From assembly GCA_037355855.1 (NCBI GenBank), contig CM074768.1:248001-312000 (forward strand): a stretch of 64,000 nt of DNA. The letters are read 5' to 3'. This DNA comes from Pseudo-nitzschia pungens. Lineage: Eukaryota; Bacillariophyta; Bacillariophyceae; Bacillariales; Bacillariaceae. The translations under genes and the position numbers were made by a program. The first letter of the stretch is position 1, and each line of letters begins with the position of its first letter. The notes under the pieces were generated by a model. That model did no database searches. It saw nothing but the letters and a program-made list of their open reading frames with translations, and had not been told where the DNA came from. Shown in pieces: positions 11,757 to 21,404 of this stretch.

Positions 11757-12222
11757 GTACTAGTACAACTACCACCAGCATAGTATGCTGTACTTGATGA
11801 GAGAGCAATGATACTAACCAGAACCAGCAGACAAGCTCTTCTTGTTGTTGCTGCTGATTTTATCTACCACTATCCTGTTTGCTTACTGCTATCTAGTACC
11901 ACAGTGGTGGTAAAGAATGCTTTCCTTGATGTTAAATGCCATCCAAACAAGATAGCAGTCAACAGCAATAATGATACTAAAATAGGAGGAATAGAAATAG
12001 TAGAACAGAAATTGATACTACTACTAGTAGTAGTAGGCAGATACTTCTATTCTGAGGAGGAGAAGAAGTTACTATACTGCCATTATTATACTTCTTCTTT
12101 TGTGTCAGAATGGTATTCCTTCATAAGAACTGGTGATTATATCATGGTGATCATAGAACATCATCACCATCATTATGTGGTGTTGGTGGAATCAACTTCT
12201 TTTCTGTGCTGCACCTTTTATA

Positions 12223-12257
<35 letters not shown>

Positions 12258-13675
12258 CGAACATGAACACGAACATGAACACGAATCCGGTCGTTCCCAG
12301 CAGTTCCCAAGTCATAACATCATACAATTACTATTATTGTTTGTATCATTATGATGATTATTTGTCGTCGGGCTGATGTTCCACCATGAGGCTGCCGACC
12401 GATCTATGCCGGGACGTGACGCGATGGATCCATCCGATCCAATTCGATTCGATGCGCCGGGCGATCCTCGATGCGAGGAACTTTTCACTTGGATATTGTC
12501 TACTCCACCGTTAAATTCAATCCGGTTCTGTAGCACCGCAGCGTTCTGTAGCACCGCCGCAAGGATAGATTCCGGGGAGGAGCACTCCGAGATTCATTGA
12601 TTCACTCATTCATTCCGACGCATGCAGGGACTCTGGATAGACCGGGGGAGGTACGGATGCCCCGGATCGATCGTCCGTTCAGGGGCTCGCAGACATCATC
12701 TTCGGAACACCAGAAACCAGACAAAGAAAGAGAGAGAGAGAGTCCAACGATGTTTTCGCAAAGCAACTCGTCATGCCCCGAGAACCAAACAATGGTCGGT
12801 TGCTTTGAGTTCGGTTCGAGGATCGATATTGCCAGCAACCACGGCTTGCGTAAGGTACGGCAACGGGCAACGACGACACCTACGATGGGCACGGCACGTC
12901 GTGGCACGGCATGCATTCCAGTGGACTGCTCTCACCGTTAACCTCGTCTGCTCTCCTCCTCGCGGTCCACACTACTGGCCGCATATCTATGGAGTCGGCA
13001 GCACACCGTGGAATGGCTCCGACCCCATAATCCCACGAAAGCTTGTTCGGTACGGATTGCGCGAATCTTTAGTAGCATTATCAATCATGATAGAAGTACA
13101 TGTAGGACACATATTACGCGCAAGCGAGAGGCTACAAGTGCTACATGGCTTCGTATCATGCTCTATGTATGTATTGGCGTGATTCATTTGCATCCGCCAT
13201 CGTCCGGTTCTACTGCTAGTGGTTTTGAAAGTCGACGGCTCGACTCGGCTCGGTGTTGCATCGCCGCCAGAGAAGCAAGCAAGCGGCGTTCCCAGCTTCT
13301 GGGAACACGATACAACGGACCTTCTAGGCGGCCGGGAAACCCTCTTCATTGCTCACTTGCTGCTTTTTCGAACCGGATCTTCTCGTCGGTTTCGATGGAT
13401 TTTTTGCTTTGGATTGTTTTAGATTGTTTTGCTTTGCTCGAAACTGTCGTTCTAGTTTTTTGATTCACATTTGCATTTGCATTCGCATTCGTTTTTCCTT
13501 GTCCTGTTCGTAGAGCACGCGTTCGTTGCGGCTCTTCAGGAAAGCTTCTTTACGGGACGATAGGGCAAGGATTGCGTGTGCCGATTTGGCCCCGCCCTTC
13601 CTTCCTGCCCCGCCTACACCTGCTGCTGTTGCTGGTGTAACAAACGGAACGAATGCAGCAAAGTCCCTCGCTCGC
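11757..13675. other. Intergenic stretch, no gene recognised
   Basis: This is mixed-composition DNA with a CA dinucleotide run. The open frames here are short, overlap on both strands and show no domain or composition typical of a protein. Confidence 0.6.
12226..12253. repeat. CA dinucleotide run
   Basis: An uninterrupted alternating CA tract of 28 bp is followed by imperfect AACACGAACATG hexamers up to about 12290. Confidence 0.95.
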
Positions 13676-14938
13676 TCATAGCTCGGCCGATTTGGAGGTC
13701 TCTGCCCGTTCCCGCTCCAGCTTGCGGCGCTGCAACCTTGCCAGCCGCTCCTTTTCGCGGCGTTCGTACTCGGGATTCTTGCCGACGCCAAACATGGGGC
13801 AGTTCTTGCAGCCCCGCGTCGGGCAGTTGGAACAGCGGGACTTGGCATTTCCGGAAATATTCTGGGCGGAGGTGAAACCTCCACCGCCCGTGCTGGCCAT
13901 GTGGGCGCTCTCGCCCTGGTTGACCAGCCGGGCCTGGTTGTTGATCCTTTGGGACCTCCGGTCGATTTCAAGGGTCACCAGCTCGTCGTACGGGACGTAG
14001 TGGATGCAATCGACGGGGCACGATTCGATGGCGACCGCCACCGCCTCGTCCGTGTCGCCCCACTGCTGAAAGACGCGAGCCCGTCCAAAGGCCGGTTCCA
14101 TGAAAAAGGTCGACTCGGCGAGCGTCGCGCAGCTGGTGCAGCCGATGCAGGCGTGCTCGTCGACGTAGACCATTTGCTGACGGATCGGTTCGCCCGTGTC
14201 CGGATCGGTGGCCACTCGGGTGTGCGACTCGATGGAATCGGCGTCCTCCTCGAGCCAGTCCTGTTCGAGCGACAAGTCCTGGCGGTATCGTTCGAGCCCC
14301 TCCGGGTCGTCGGCGGTTTCTCGTGAGTCGTCGACGGCGACACCAAAGGTGTTGCGGATCGTGTCGCCGTCAAAGCCCCACTCCTGCATCTGACGGGCCT
14401 TGTCTGCGCGCTCGTTGTCTTTTTGGTTGAATTCGATTTCCTCGGCGGAAATGGCAGCCAGGGCGTCCAGCCAGGCCTCCGAGTCGTCAACGAAGTCGGG
14501 ATCGTCCCGTGAGGACGAGTCTTTGCCGCTGGCATTCTCCAGGCCCTCCTCTTCCGACGACGCAAAGGTGGACCAGGGATCGTCGTTCCAGGCGTCGCTG
14601 CCGCTGCTGCTGCTCGAAGAAGAAGAGGAGGACGACGTCCACCGGTTGGGGTCGTTTCCACTGTCCCTCCAATCGTCCGACATGGAGAGGCGGCTCTTCT
14701 GGCCACTGGATTGCGCCGCGAGAATTGGAGCAAAGCCAGAAACATTGTTGGGAACCAGAAGCAACACGACGGTCGACGCCAATAGGACAACCAATGTTGC
14801 TGTCCCCTCTAATCTTACGGGAAGGAGTTCCCGGGACAAAGCCGCCGTTTGCGAACGAGATCGCGGACCCGCTGCATTCGAAACGTCATCGGACCCGTAA
14901 CCTCGTCGCAGTTTTCGCAGAGCGGCGGATTTCGTCAT
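13676..14938 (-). CDS. Plastid-targeted ferredoxin-domain protein
   Basis: The 420-residue protein has a bipartite plastid pre-sequence. A hydrophobic core (about 46-62) is followed by Val-Ser-Gly|Phe-Ala-Pro at 66-71, matching the diatom ASAFAP-type cleavage site, then a Ser-rich transit region. A [4Fe-4S] ferredoxin domain lies at about 255-325, with C264-x2-C267-x2-C270 and C307-x3-C311 in a CPVDCIH context. This most resembles the ferredoxin half of plant plastid DnaJ-ferredoxin proteins (DJC76/77 type), but no J domain is present. A second cysteine group, C369-x2-C372-x4-C377-x2-C380, sits near the C-terminus and may bind another metal. It probably transfers electrons or holds a cluster in the stroma; the partner is unknown. 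The ~45-residue segment before the hydrophobic core is long for a signal peptide, but no later Met precedes that core. Confidence 0.8.
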   Translation of the reverse strand: MTKSAALRKLRRGYGSDDVSNAAGPRSRSQTAALSRELLPVRLEGTATLVVLLASTVVLLLVPNNVSGFAPILAAQSSGQKSRLSMSDDWRDSGNDPNRWTSSSSSSSSSSSGSDAWNDDPWSTFASSEEEGLENASGKDSSSRDDPDFVDDSEAWLDALAAISAEEIEFNQKDNERADKARQMQEWGFDGDTIRNTFGVAVDDSRETADDPEGLERYRQDLSLEQDWLEEDADSIESHTRVATDPDTGEPIRQQMVYVDEHACIGCTSCATLAESTFFMEPAFGRARVFQQWGDTDEAVAVAIESCPVDCIHYVPYDELVTLEIDRRSQRINNQARLVNQGESAHMASTGGGGFTSAQNISGNAKSRCSNCPTRGCKNCPMFGVGKNPEYERREKERLARLQRRKLERERAETSKSAEL

Positions 14939-16571
14939 CGCTCGTGCTTGATGGTGGTCTTCTACTAGTACCGTAGTAGTGAGCCGCTTGTTACTGGTTT
15001 GTGGATGTTGGTACTAGACCGGAGAGCAATGATGACGGCAACACTATGGAATAGATTTATCAAAGTTTTTCCGATGCCGCTTCACAATGTCCTCAATCTC
15101 ACTCCGTAAGATTACGAGTAATTACCGTACAAGTGAGGTTACGTTTACGTGATCTTATCTCCCGTAAATTATTTTTTTCGAATAGAATAGTAATTTACGA
15201 AGTAAGGTTAGTATTTTTTTGTCATCGGCATTTTTGGTAAGCTAGTATTGTAGCTTGATTGATATCCGCACGGAACGATAGCTGAACAGTTCTTTCGCAT
15301 TCTTTGCGACAACTTCGAAAAAGGCTTCCAATAAAATGTTTTCCATGGTTTTCTGGGAAACGATCCAATCGCATTCTTTGTGATCGTCGCATGAGAAGCG
15401 CTGACGTCGTTGATTGTTCTTTGCCAGATGATGATGTGGGGTGATGATGTGAAGGCAGGAGGTAAGTGCAGTGTGCGTTGTCCTTCGGCACAAAAAAAGG
15501 TATCTTTTGGGGCCATATACCGTACAGAGTACAGTACATACCGGTACATAATACGAAGCACGGTAGGTACGAAGTTCAAGACCAATATTGGTCAAATTGG
15601 GGGAAATTTGAATCCCTAAACATACCGGTACATTTTGAGATTGAAAAAGGTTTGGCGGTCGAATCCGATCTTTGTTGGCGCGCCACGGTTGTTGAATCGT
15701 GTCAAGCGGAAATATCCAATTTCACGGGCTTTGAGACTGTTGTGTTCTCTACAGTAAGCCTTACTTTAGGTAACTTATGTTCGATCAAAACCGTAAGGTA
15801 AGTTACCGGTACATTTCTGAATTCTTGTGCACTGACTTGTCCCTCAGCCTTGTTTTCGTGTTTGAGAATACAAAGTACAAGCAGTACAAGTAAGCTTTAC
15901 CATACCGTAGGGTTACGTATCCGTCCTTACCGTACTTATCGGATCTTGCATTAACTTTTCTTCGTCCAAAATAAATGATTCGAAGTGGTAATAAAAAATT
16001 CAACTTTGTAACAGAACGTACGCACTTGTATTTTGAATTCCTTTGACACAAGCATCGAAGTATTGTTTGTGATGTACTGTTACGTCGCAAGGTTAAGCCT
16101 CTCGAAACCAATCCATCCTGACTGGCGACACAACAGTGAACGCCAGGACGTTAAGGGATCGAATCGGATGGGATCGAATCGAATCGGATGGGATGCAACA
16201 AAACCATATACATTTCCGGGCGCTCTTTCGGCTCGATGATGGAGACTTTTTCCATGAACGACCGGTAACTACGGAATGCACTTTTCCGCTGGACCCGACG
16301 ACGAGCGACAGGCTTTGTCATCTGCACAACTGGATCCATCCAGCGCGTGGGTTGGCACGCCATCTTCAAAACACCACTTCTTCGGAAGAATAAAGGAAGA
16401 AAGGAAACGAAACGAAACGAAACGAAGCTGTCAATCAAGTCGAAACAATGACTATGCTTCCTTTCCTGCGAGGAAGCCAGAACATGACTGTTAGAACTGC
16501 TCTGCGAATCGTTGCCATTCCTTCGTCGGTACCTGAACACGACCCATGGGCTGGTGTGAGCAGCAAGCAAT
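14939..16571. other. Intergenic stretch, no gene recognised
   Basis: AT-rich DNA carries many copies of short palindrome-rich words such as ACCGGTA, GTACGGTA and GTAAGGTTA. Pentamer-type repeats (ATCGAATCGG) occur near 16158-16195. I see no supported gene. Confidence 0.6.
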
Positions 16572-16653
16572 GACACCGTGGCCGAGCGGTTAAGGCGACG
16601 GACTTGAAATCCGTTGGGTTTATCCCGCGTAGGTTCGAGTCCTGCCGGTGTCG
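16572..16653 (+). tRNA. tRNA-Ser(UGA)
   Basis: An 82-nt class II cloverleaf. The acceptor arms GACACCG/CGGTGTC pair perfectly, with discriminator G. The anticodon stem is ACGGA/TCCGT with loop CTTGAAA, giving anticodon TGA. The long variable arm GGGTTTATCCC and T loop TTCGAGT are present. It is 47 bp upstream of tRNA-Gly with no T-run between, so it may share a transcript with it. Confidence 0.96.
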
Positions 16654-16700
16654 CAGCCTCCCGATCGGAACAGGTATGGGAGTGTATCGTAGGCTTGTCT

Positions 16701-16771
16701 GCACCAGTGGTTTAGTGGTAAAATCCAACGTTGCCATCGTTGGGCCCCGAGTTCAATTCTCGGCTGGTGCA
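16701..16771 (+). tRNA. tRNA-Gly(GCC)
   Basis: A 71-nt cloverleaf. The acceptor arms GCACCAG/CTGGTGC pair and the discriminator is A. Anticodon stem CAACG/CGTTG encloses loop TTGCCAT, giving anticodon GCC. No oligo-T terminator follows before the tRNA-Lys gene 19 bp downstream. Confidence 0.96.
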
Positions 16772-16790
16772 CACTCTGAGTTCTGAGTCT

Positions 16791-17979
16791 GCCGAATTAG
16801 CTCAGTTGGCAGGAACATGGTTGATTTTTTGTTTTTGAAGGAATTTTGAAATTCCCGGTCCTCCCCCTCGCTAAAAATATGAGAATCGCGCGCTTTGCGC
16901 GATTTGAGAAAATATCTTTTAAGAAAAATAATTTCCCGGAGTACCCAAACTGGTGTCGACTGGTGTCGACTGGTGTCGGCTGGTGTCGACTGGTGTCGGC
17001 TGGTGTCGGCTGGTGTCGGCTGGTGTCGTCTGGTGTCGGCTGGTGTCGACTGGTGTCATGACGAACAGGGACAGACGAAACAGATGAACAGAAGAACAGA
17101 CAAACATAGAATCATGTTCCTATGTTGGTCTGTTCATACGGTACGTTGGTATGTTCTTCTGTGCAGACGATCAGACGAACATACCAACGTATGACCAGAC
17201 GAACAGATGAACGTACCAACGTATGAACAGACGAACATACGAACATGATTCTATGTTCGTCTGTTCGTCTGTTTCGTCTGTTCATACGTTGGTATGTTCG
17301 TCTGTTCGTCTGTTCGTATGATGGTATTTTCGTTTGTTCGTCTGTCGACACCGGTGTTCGTATGTTTGTATCTTCGTCTGACCGTACGAACATACGAACA
17401 TACGAACATATAAGGATACGAACAGACGAACTTGACGAACGTATGAACAGACGAACAGACGAGCAGACGAACATAAAATCGTACGAACAGACGAACGTAT
17501 CAACGTATGAACACATGAACGTATGAAGTATGAAGACCGGTGTTAACAGACGAACAGACCAACATACAATCGTACGAACAGACCAACATACCATCGTATG
17601 AACAGAAGAACAGAAGAACAAACAAACATACAATCATACGAACATACCAACGTATCAACATACGAACACCGGTGTCTACTGGTGTCTACTGGTGTCTACT
17701 GGTGTCGACTGGTGTCGACTGGTGTCTACTGGTGTCTACTGGTGTCGACTGGTGTCAACTGGTGTCGACTGGTGTCGACTGGTGTCGAAGGGGGTTTCGA
17801 GAATTTAATTTTTATTTTCAAATTTTCGTCGCGCGCGGAGAGATTGGATCGTGCGCGATTTTTGGGATGATCGAAGAATTGAAAATCTATGAGGTAATTT
17901 TTTTTCCAAAAAATCAACCATGTTCCAGAGCGCACGACTCTTAATCGTGTGGTCGAGGGTTCGATCCCCTCATTCGGTG
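16791..17979 (+). pseudogene. tRNA-Lys(CUU) split by an inserted element
   Basis: The 5' part (16791-16812, GCCGAAT acceptor, A box, D loop) and the 3' part (17929-17979, anticodon loop CTCTTAA, T loop TTCGATC, ATTCGGT acceptor, G discriminator) together make a 73-nt tRNA-Lys(CUU). They are separated by a 1113-bp inverted-repeat element at the end of the D loop. A CAG at 16810-16812 is repeated at 17926-17928, so removing the insert plus one CAG gives the complete tRNA. A box and B box are therefore about 1.1 kb apart. A T4 run follows at 17980-17983. The gene is presumably inactive unless the insert is removed. Confidence 0.92.
16813..17925. mobile_element. 1.1-kb inverted-repeat element inserted in tRNA-Lys
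   Basis: Its termini are perfect 19-bp inverted repeats (GAACATGGTTGATTTTTTG at 16813-16831, complement at 17907-17925), flanked by a 3-bp duplication CAG. There is no transposase frame. Two arrays of a 10-bp unit CTGGTGTCGA/CTGGTGTCTA lie near the ends (about 16950-17058 and 17668-17790) in the same orientation. The middle (about 17060-17665) is a scramble of direct and inverted copies of words such as CAGACGAACATACGAAC, able to form cruciforms. It is a non-autonomous DNA element of unassigned superfamily. Each end carries a T6 on the strand reading inward, which at the left end would stop polymerase III transcription of the tRNA. Confidence 0.88.
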
Positions 17980-17993
17980 TTTTCCCCCAAATT

Positions 17994-18068
17994 TTGTCTA
18001 CTTTGCACAGTGGTTACCACCCCACATTGTGGTTGCGGAAACCTGACTTCGATTCTCACTCAGTCTGG
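17994..18068 (+). pseudogene. tRNA-His-like relic
   Basis: Sequence around CAGTGGTTACCACCCCACA and TTGTGGTTGCGGAAACC resembles a D arm plus an anticodon arm with GTG anticodon. A T-loop-like TTCGATTC follows. The acceptor arms and T stem do not pair convincingly, so this is at best a degenerate tRNA-His copy. Confidence 0.3.
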
Positions 18069-18972
18069 AGAAAGCTGTCATTTTGTTTTGGTTGGGAAGG
18101 ATGTTGTGAGAGACGCGAGCGGGGGATCCGTTCTTTTGGATCATTTGAAATTCCATGAAGGTTTGGGGCTAGGAAGATGAAAGGAACACGGCAAATCGGG
18201 TTTCGATCGTTGCTCTTTTGGGATTTTGGGGATTGACCGGGTCTCCCGTTCAGAGTGGACTTGCATTGGTGAAACATGGTGATGGTGGAAACGATTCGAG
18301 TGCATGGTATGGTGTTTCTGATTTTCACTAGTCCAAGATGAATCCGATCGGACAGGTTTTCGGATCGATGTTCTCCTTTTCTGTAAAACTGGACACAAGG
18401 GTTGTGTCACGCTTTTGATTGATTCCGCTGTTGGATTCCTTCGGTGGCAAAGTATGTTTCTTATGGTGGAAGAAAAGGAGTTCCGACTACACTCGTGGTG
18501 CTAAGATGGAGCGGAAAGATACCGCAGAACCACCTCCGGCACGGGATATAGGTTGCATGTTTGTTTGTTTTCGGATAGAGAGTTTGTAAGTTACTTTCGG
18601 AAGGATGGTCGCCCTGTTGTGTTGCAAAGAGACGATGGGTGTGCAACTGCGCTCGAATGATTCCTCCGTCGCGTCAATTGATCTGGTGAGATGCAATCGG
18701 CACTTTCACAGAGAAAGAAATAAAATAACCAACCAATCATCAGGCCACCCGACTCGTTGACCACTACGTCCAATCGAAGGAGACCGGTGCGAAAGCCCAT
18801 GGACACGGTCCGGAGTGGTACGTACGACTCGGTCTGACCGATCCAGCCATGGCAGGCCGTTTATGAGTCTTCTTTGGACGCGAGTATGATGCGATGCGAA
18901 GTAATGTGATGTGACGTGATGCGTCATGATGGGTATGATAAGGACCCTGACGTCGAAGTAAAGCAAGGTGAC
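18069..18972. other. Intergenic stretch, no gene recognised
   Basis: About 900 bp without tandem repeats or credible coding frames lie between the His-like relic and tRNA-Phe. Confidence 0.5.
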
Positions 18973-19045
18973 GCCTTGATAGCTCAGTTGGGAGATCGTC
19001 AGACTGAAGATCTGAAGGTCCTGTATTCGATTCACAGTCAAGGCA
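18973..19045 (+). tRNA. tRNA-Phe(GAA)
   Basis: A 73-nt cloverleaf. The acceptor arms GCCTTGA/TCAAGGC pair, with A discriminator. Anticodon stem TCAGA/TCTGA encloses loop CTGAAGA (GAA). The T stem has one mismatch next to the loop (A where G53 is usual). No T4 terminator is visible within about 40 bp downstream. Confidence 0.9.
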
Positions 19046-19638
19046 TAGTTGGCATCCGAAAACGTTCGTTCCCTCGCCCAAGTGATACAGCGCCTACGCT
19101 CCACCACGCAACCAACCTTGATAACCTGCAGAGTTGCGACGAGAACGGTCGGAGTCGACGTTTGCGGCAACGAGGTCTTTCGCACGATGATTCCCTTTCG
19201 TGCTGGATTAATAAGAGTCATACCTGTACGGAAAACTGTTCCGGGAAAGAAAACTCCCTTTGACTTTCGGAAGATCCATTGGTTTTTGAAAGAAGACAAG
19301 TATTCGAACAAAAGCTTGGATGTGGCGTGACCCTGACGGCCAAGGCAAAGTCATGCTTGAGAGGAACAAAGAATGATTTCTCTGGAGCTTGATCGTGTTT
19401 CCGGTCCGGTCCAGCGAGTACTAAGAAAACGAGACGTTGAAAAGAAACATGTCTCGTTTGGGATTTGCACTGGACAAAGGAATGGCGGTAGGCATGAACG
19501 AGTGAATGAACATCCATTGCACCGACGTCTCTGCCGATAATGTCCAGCGAGATGTACTTTGCGCCCCGTTGCTGCGACTGCTTTCTACGGGCTCCAAAGT
19601 GGATAGATGACCAAAGAAGAAACGAATTCCTGCAATAG

Positions 19639-19720
19639 CGACACCGGCAGGACTCGAACCTACGCGGGATAAACCCGATCGATTTTTTATCGATCGCCTT
19701 AACGACTCGGCAACGGTGTC
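19639..19720 (-). tRNA. Ser-type tRNA body with AAA anticodon (possible pseudogene)
   Basis: The 82-nt class II gene matches tRNA-Ser(UGA) at 16572 in the acceptor, variable arm, T arm and discriminator. Its anticodon arm differs: stem ATCGA/TCGAT with loop TAAAAAA, which places AAA (a Phe codon reader) at 34-36. The stem changes are compensatory and keep pairing. In the D loop the GG pair is CG, weakening the A box and the elbow contact. Only T3 follows on its strand, so no good terminator is seen. It is either a decaying copy or a mis-sense/unusual tRNA. Confidence 0.75.
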
Positions 19721-20546
19721 ATTCGCAATGATAACAGTATGCTTGATTCCGCTACTAACTCACTACCATTCTTGTCCCCGGTCCGAGCATAGTAAGCGAC
19801 AGGAAACCACAGTGGAGGGGTGACTACTCGGAGTCGGTAGTGCGTTCAGAATCCGGAATCCTTTGTGGTTTGGACACGTACCAGCGGTCTCAGTCTCTGT
19901 TTGTATCTATCCGCTGTGGTGCCTGTACAAAAAACACGTCATGTACAACACCATCTATCCCCTTGGACTCCTCGCCTCAAGCGACACAGTTGTAGTAGCT
20001 TGCGCTCTGTTCAGGGGTATCTTCCCCTGCTGACTGCTTCTTCGATTCCTGCCATGATCTGATCGGTTCGGCTTGTCCCGGCTCGAACGTCAGGGACCTC
20101 GAACCAAAAAAGATCACTCCCGTCCACGTCCCTCTTCACGTCGTCGGAAGAGTACTGAGATCGAGTAGTTGTGAGAATGAAGTGCCTCAACCAACTGAAC
20201 AAGCAAAGAAGCTTGGCTATACTCATTTTTGAACCATCCACTACTACTAGTAGTAGTAGTAGTAGTGGCTAGAGCACTACTAACTACACGTACGTGCAGT
20301 TGTTGGTCATACCTTACCATTTTTTTGTGGGTGTCATTGACCTTCCATTTTTGAAAAGAGTTCTGATTGTGAAAGAAATCATGAGAAGTAGAGTTTTTAA
20401 TTCTGATATGCATCGATTGTTCTCCTTTCCTTGGTTGAGGTGTTACCGTACCGGTACACTTACCGGTAGTTTTGTGTAAGGAGTTTTCGTTGTCAGGTAG
20501 AGGTTTATAAATAAGGAACTCGACGACAGAAGCAAGCAAGAAAAGC

Positions 20547-20619
20547 TCCGATATGATGTAGGTGGTTAGCATACTTGCCTTTCACGCAGGATACCAGGGT
20601 TCGAGTCCCTGTATCGGAA
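20547..20619 (+). tRNA. tRNA-Glu(UUC)
   Basis: A 73-nt cloverleaf with acceptor TCCGATA/TATCGGA and discriminator A. The anticodon loop CTTTCAC gives TTC. T arm CAGGG/CCCTG encloses TTCGAGT. A T4 run follows at 20622-20625. Confidence 0.95.
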
Positions 20620-20918
20620 TCTTTTGGACAGTAAGATTATTTACTACTTTTTGCTCTTTCCGCAGACAATATTGTTTTTTTGGCTTCCCATTCTACACTC
20701 TTGACGATCCTTGCCTACCGTTTTATAGTAATATGAACAACAATAACAGCACCAAGAAGCATCCCATCGTCGGAGTGGTCCCGAATTATGTATCCTTGTG
20801 TGGTGCTCATATTTGAAAACTTTTCATTTTGTCGTCGTGCTGCTGTTGCTGCTGTTGCTGCTGTTGCTGCTGTTGCTGCTGTTGCTGCTGTTGCTGCTGT
20901 TGCTGCTGTTGCTGCTGT

Positions 20919-20950
<32 letters not shown>

Positions 20951-21400
20951 TGCTGGTGGTGCTACTGGTTCTTCTTCTCGTCGTACTACTAGTACAAGTA
21001 GTACTAATGCTAATAGTAATATTTCGTGGTCTGGACGATGAATTAAAATATAAGTACCTACTATCTGCTGATTCTACTAGTTGCTTCTGGGTTTGGCCCT
21101 AGTAGGTGTATCCAATACCACCTCGTCTACTAGTATTCTTGTTCGAGGCGTCCAGATCTATCTTTGGTTGATTCAAGACTTTGCCCTGGATGAATCTAAT
21201 ATCATCACTAGTATCCGAATCTAGATCTGTCTTTAGTTCATTCCACGCTTGGCCCTAGATAAATCTAATAGTACTATCTCTTGTATCTGATTCTAGTAGA
21301 TCTAACTCCTGTCGTTGCTTCTACGCTTGGCCCACTCTTAGAGTATCGATAAATCGCCTTGCGTCCCCTCAGTATGGATCGGCCTCTTTTTGTCACCGTA
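20620..21400. other. Gene-free stretch with simple repeats
   Basis: It holds a TGCTGTTGC array (20838-20951) and imperfect ~80-bp repeats of text like TTGGCCCTAGATAAATCTAA (about 21120-21340). No gene is supported. Confidence 0.6.
20838..20951. repeat. TGCTGTTGC nonamer array
   Basis: About twelve copies of a 9-bp unit (TGCTGTTGC) end in pure TGC triplets. It opens all three frames (poly-Leu, poly-Ala, poly-Cys), which are artefacts. Confidence 0.95.
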
Positions 21401-21404
21401 TCCC

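Noticed and set aside
16791..17979. Giant tRNA intron in tRNA-Lys
   Set aside because: The position is in the D arm, not next to the anticodon, and the insert has inverted ends plus a target duplication, so a transposon is the better explanation.
20788..21102. Poly-Ala, poly-Leu and poly-Cys proteins
   Set aside because: They are artefacts of the TGCTGTTGC repeat, which is open in all three frames.
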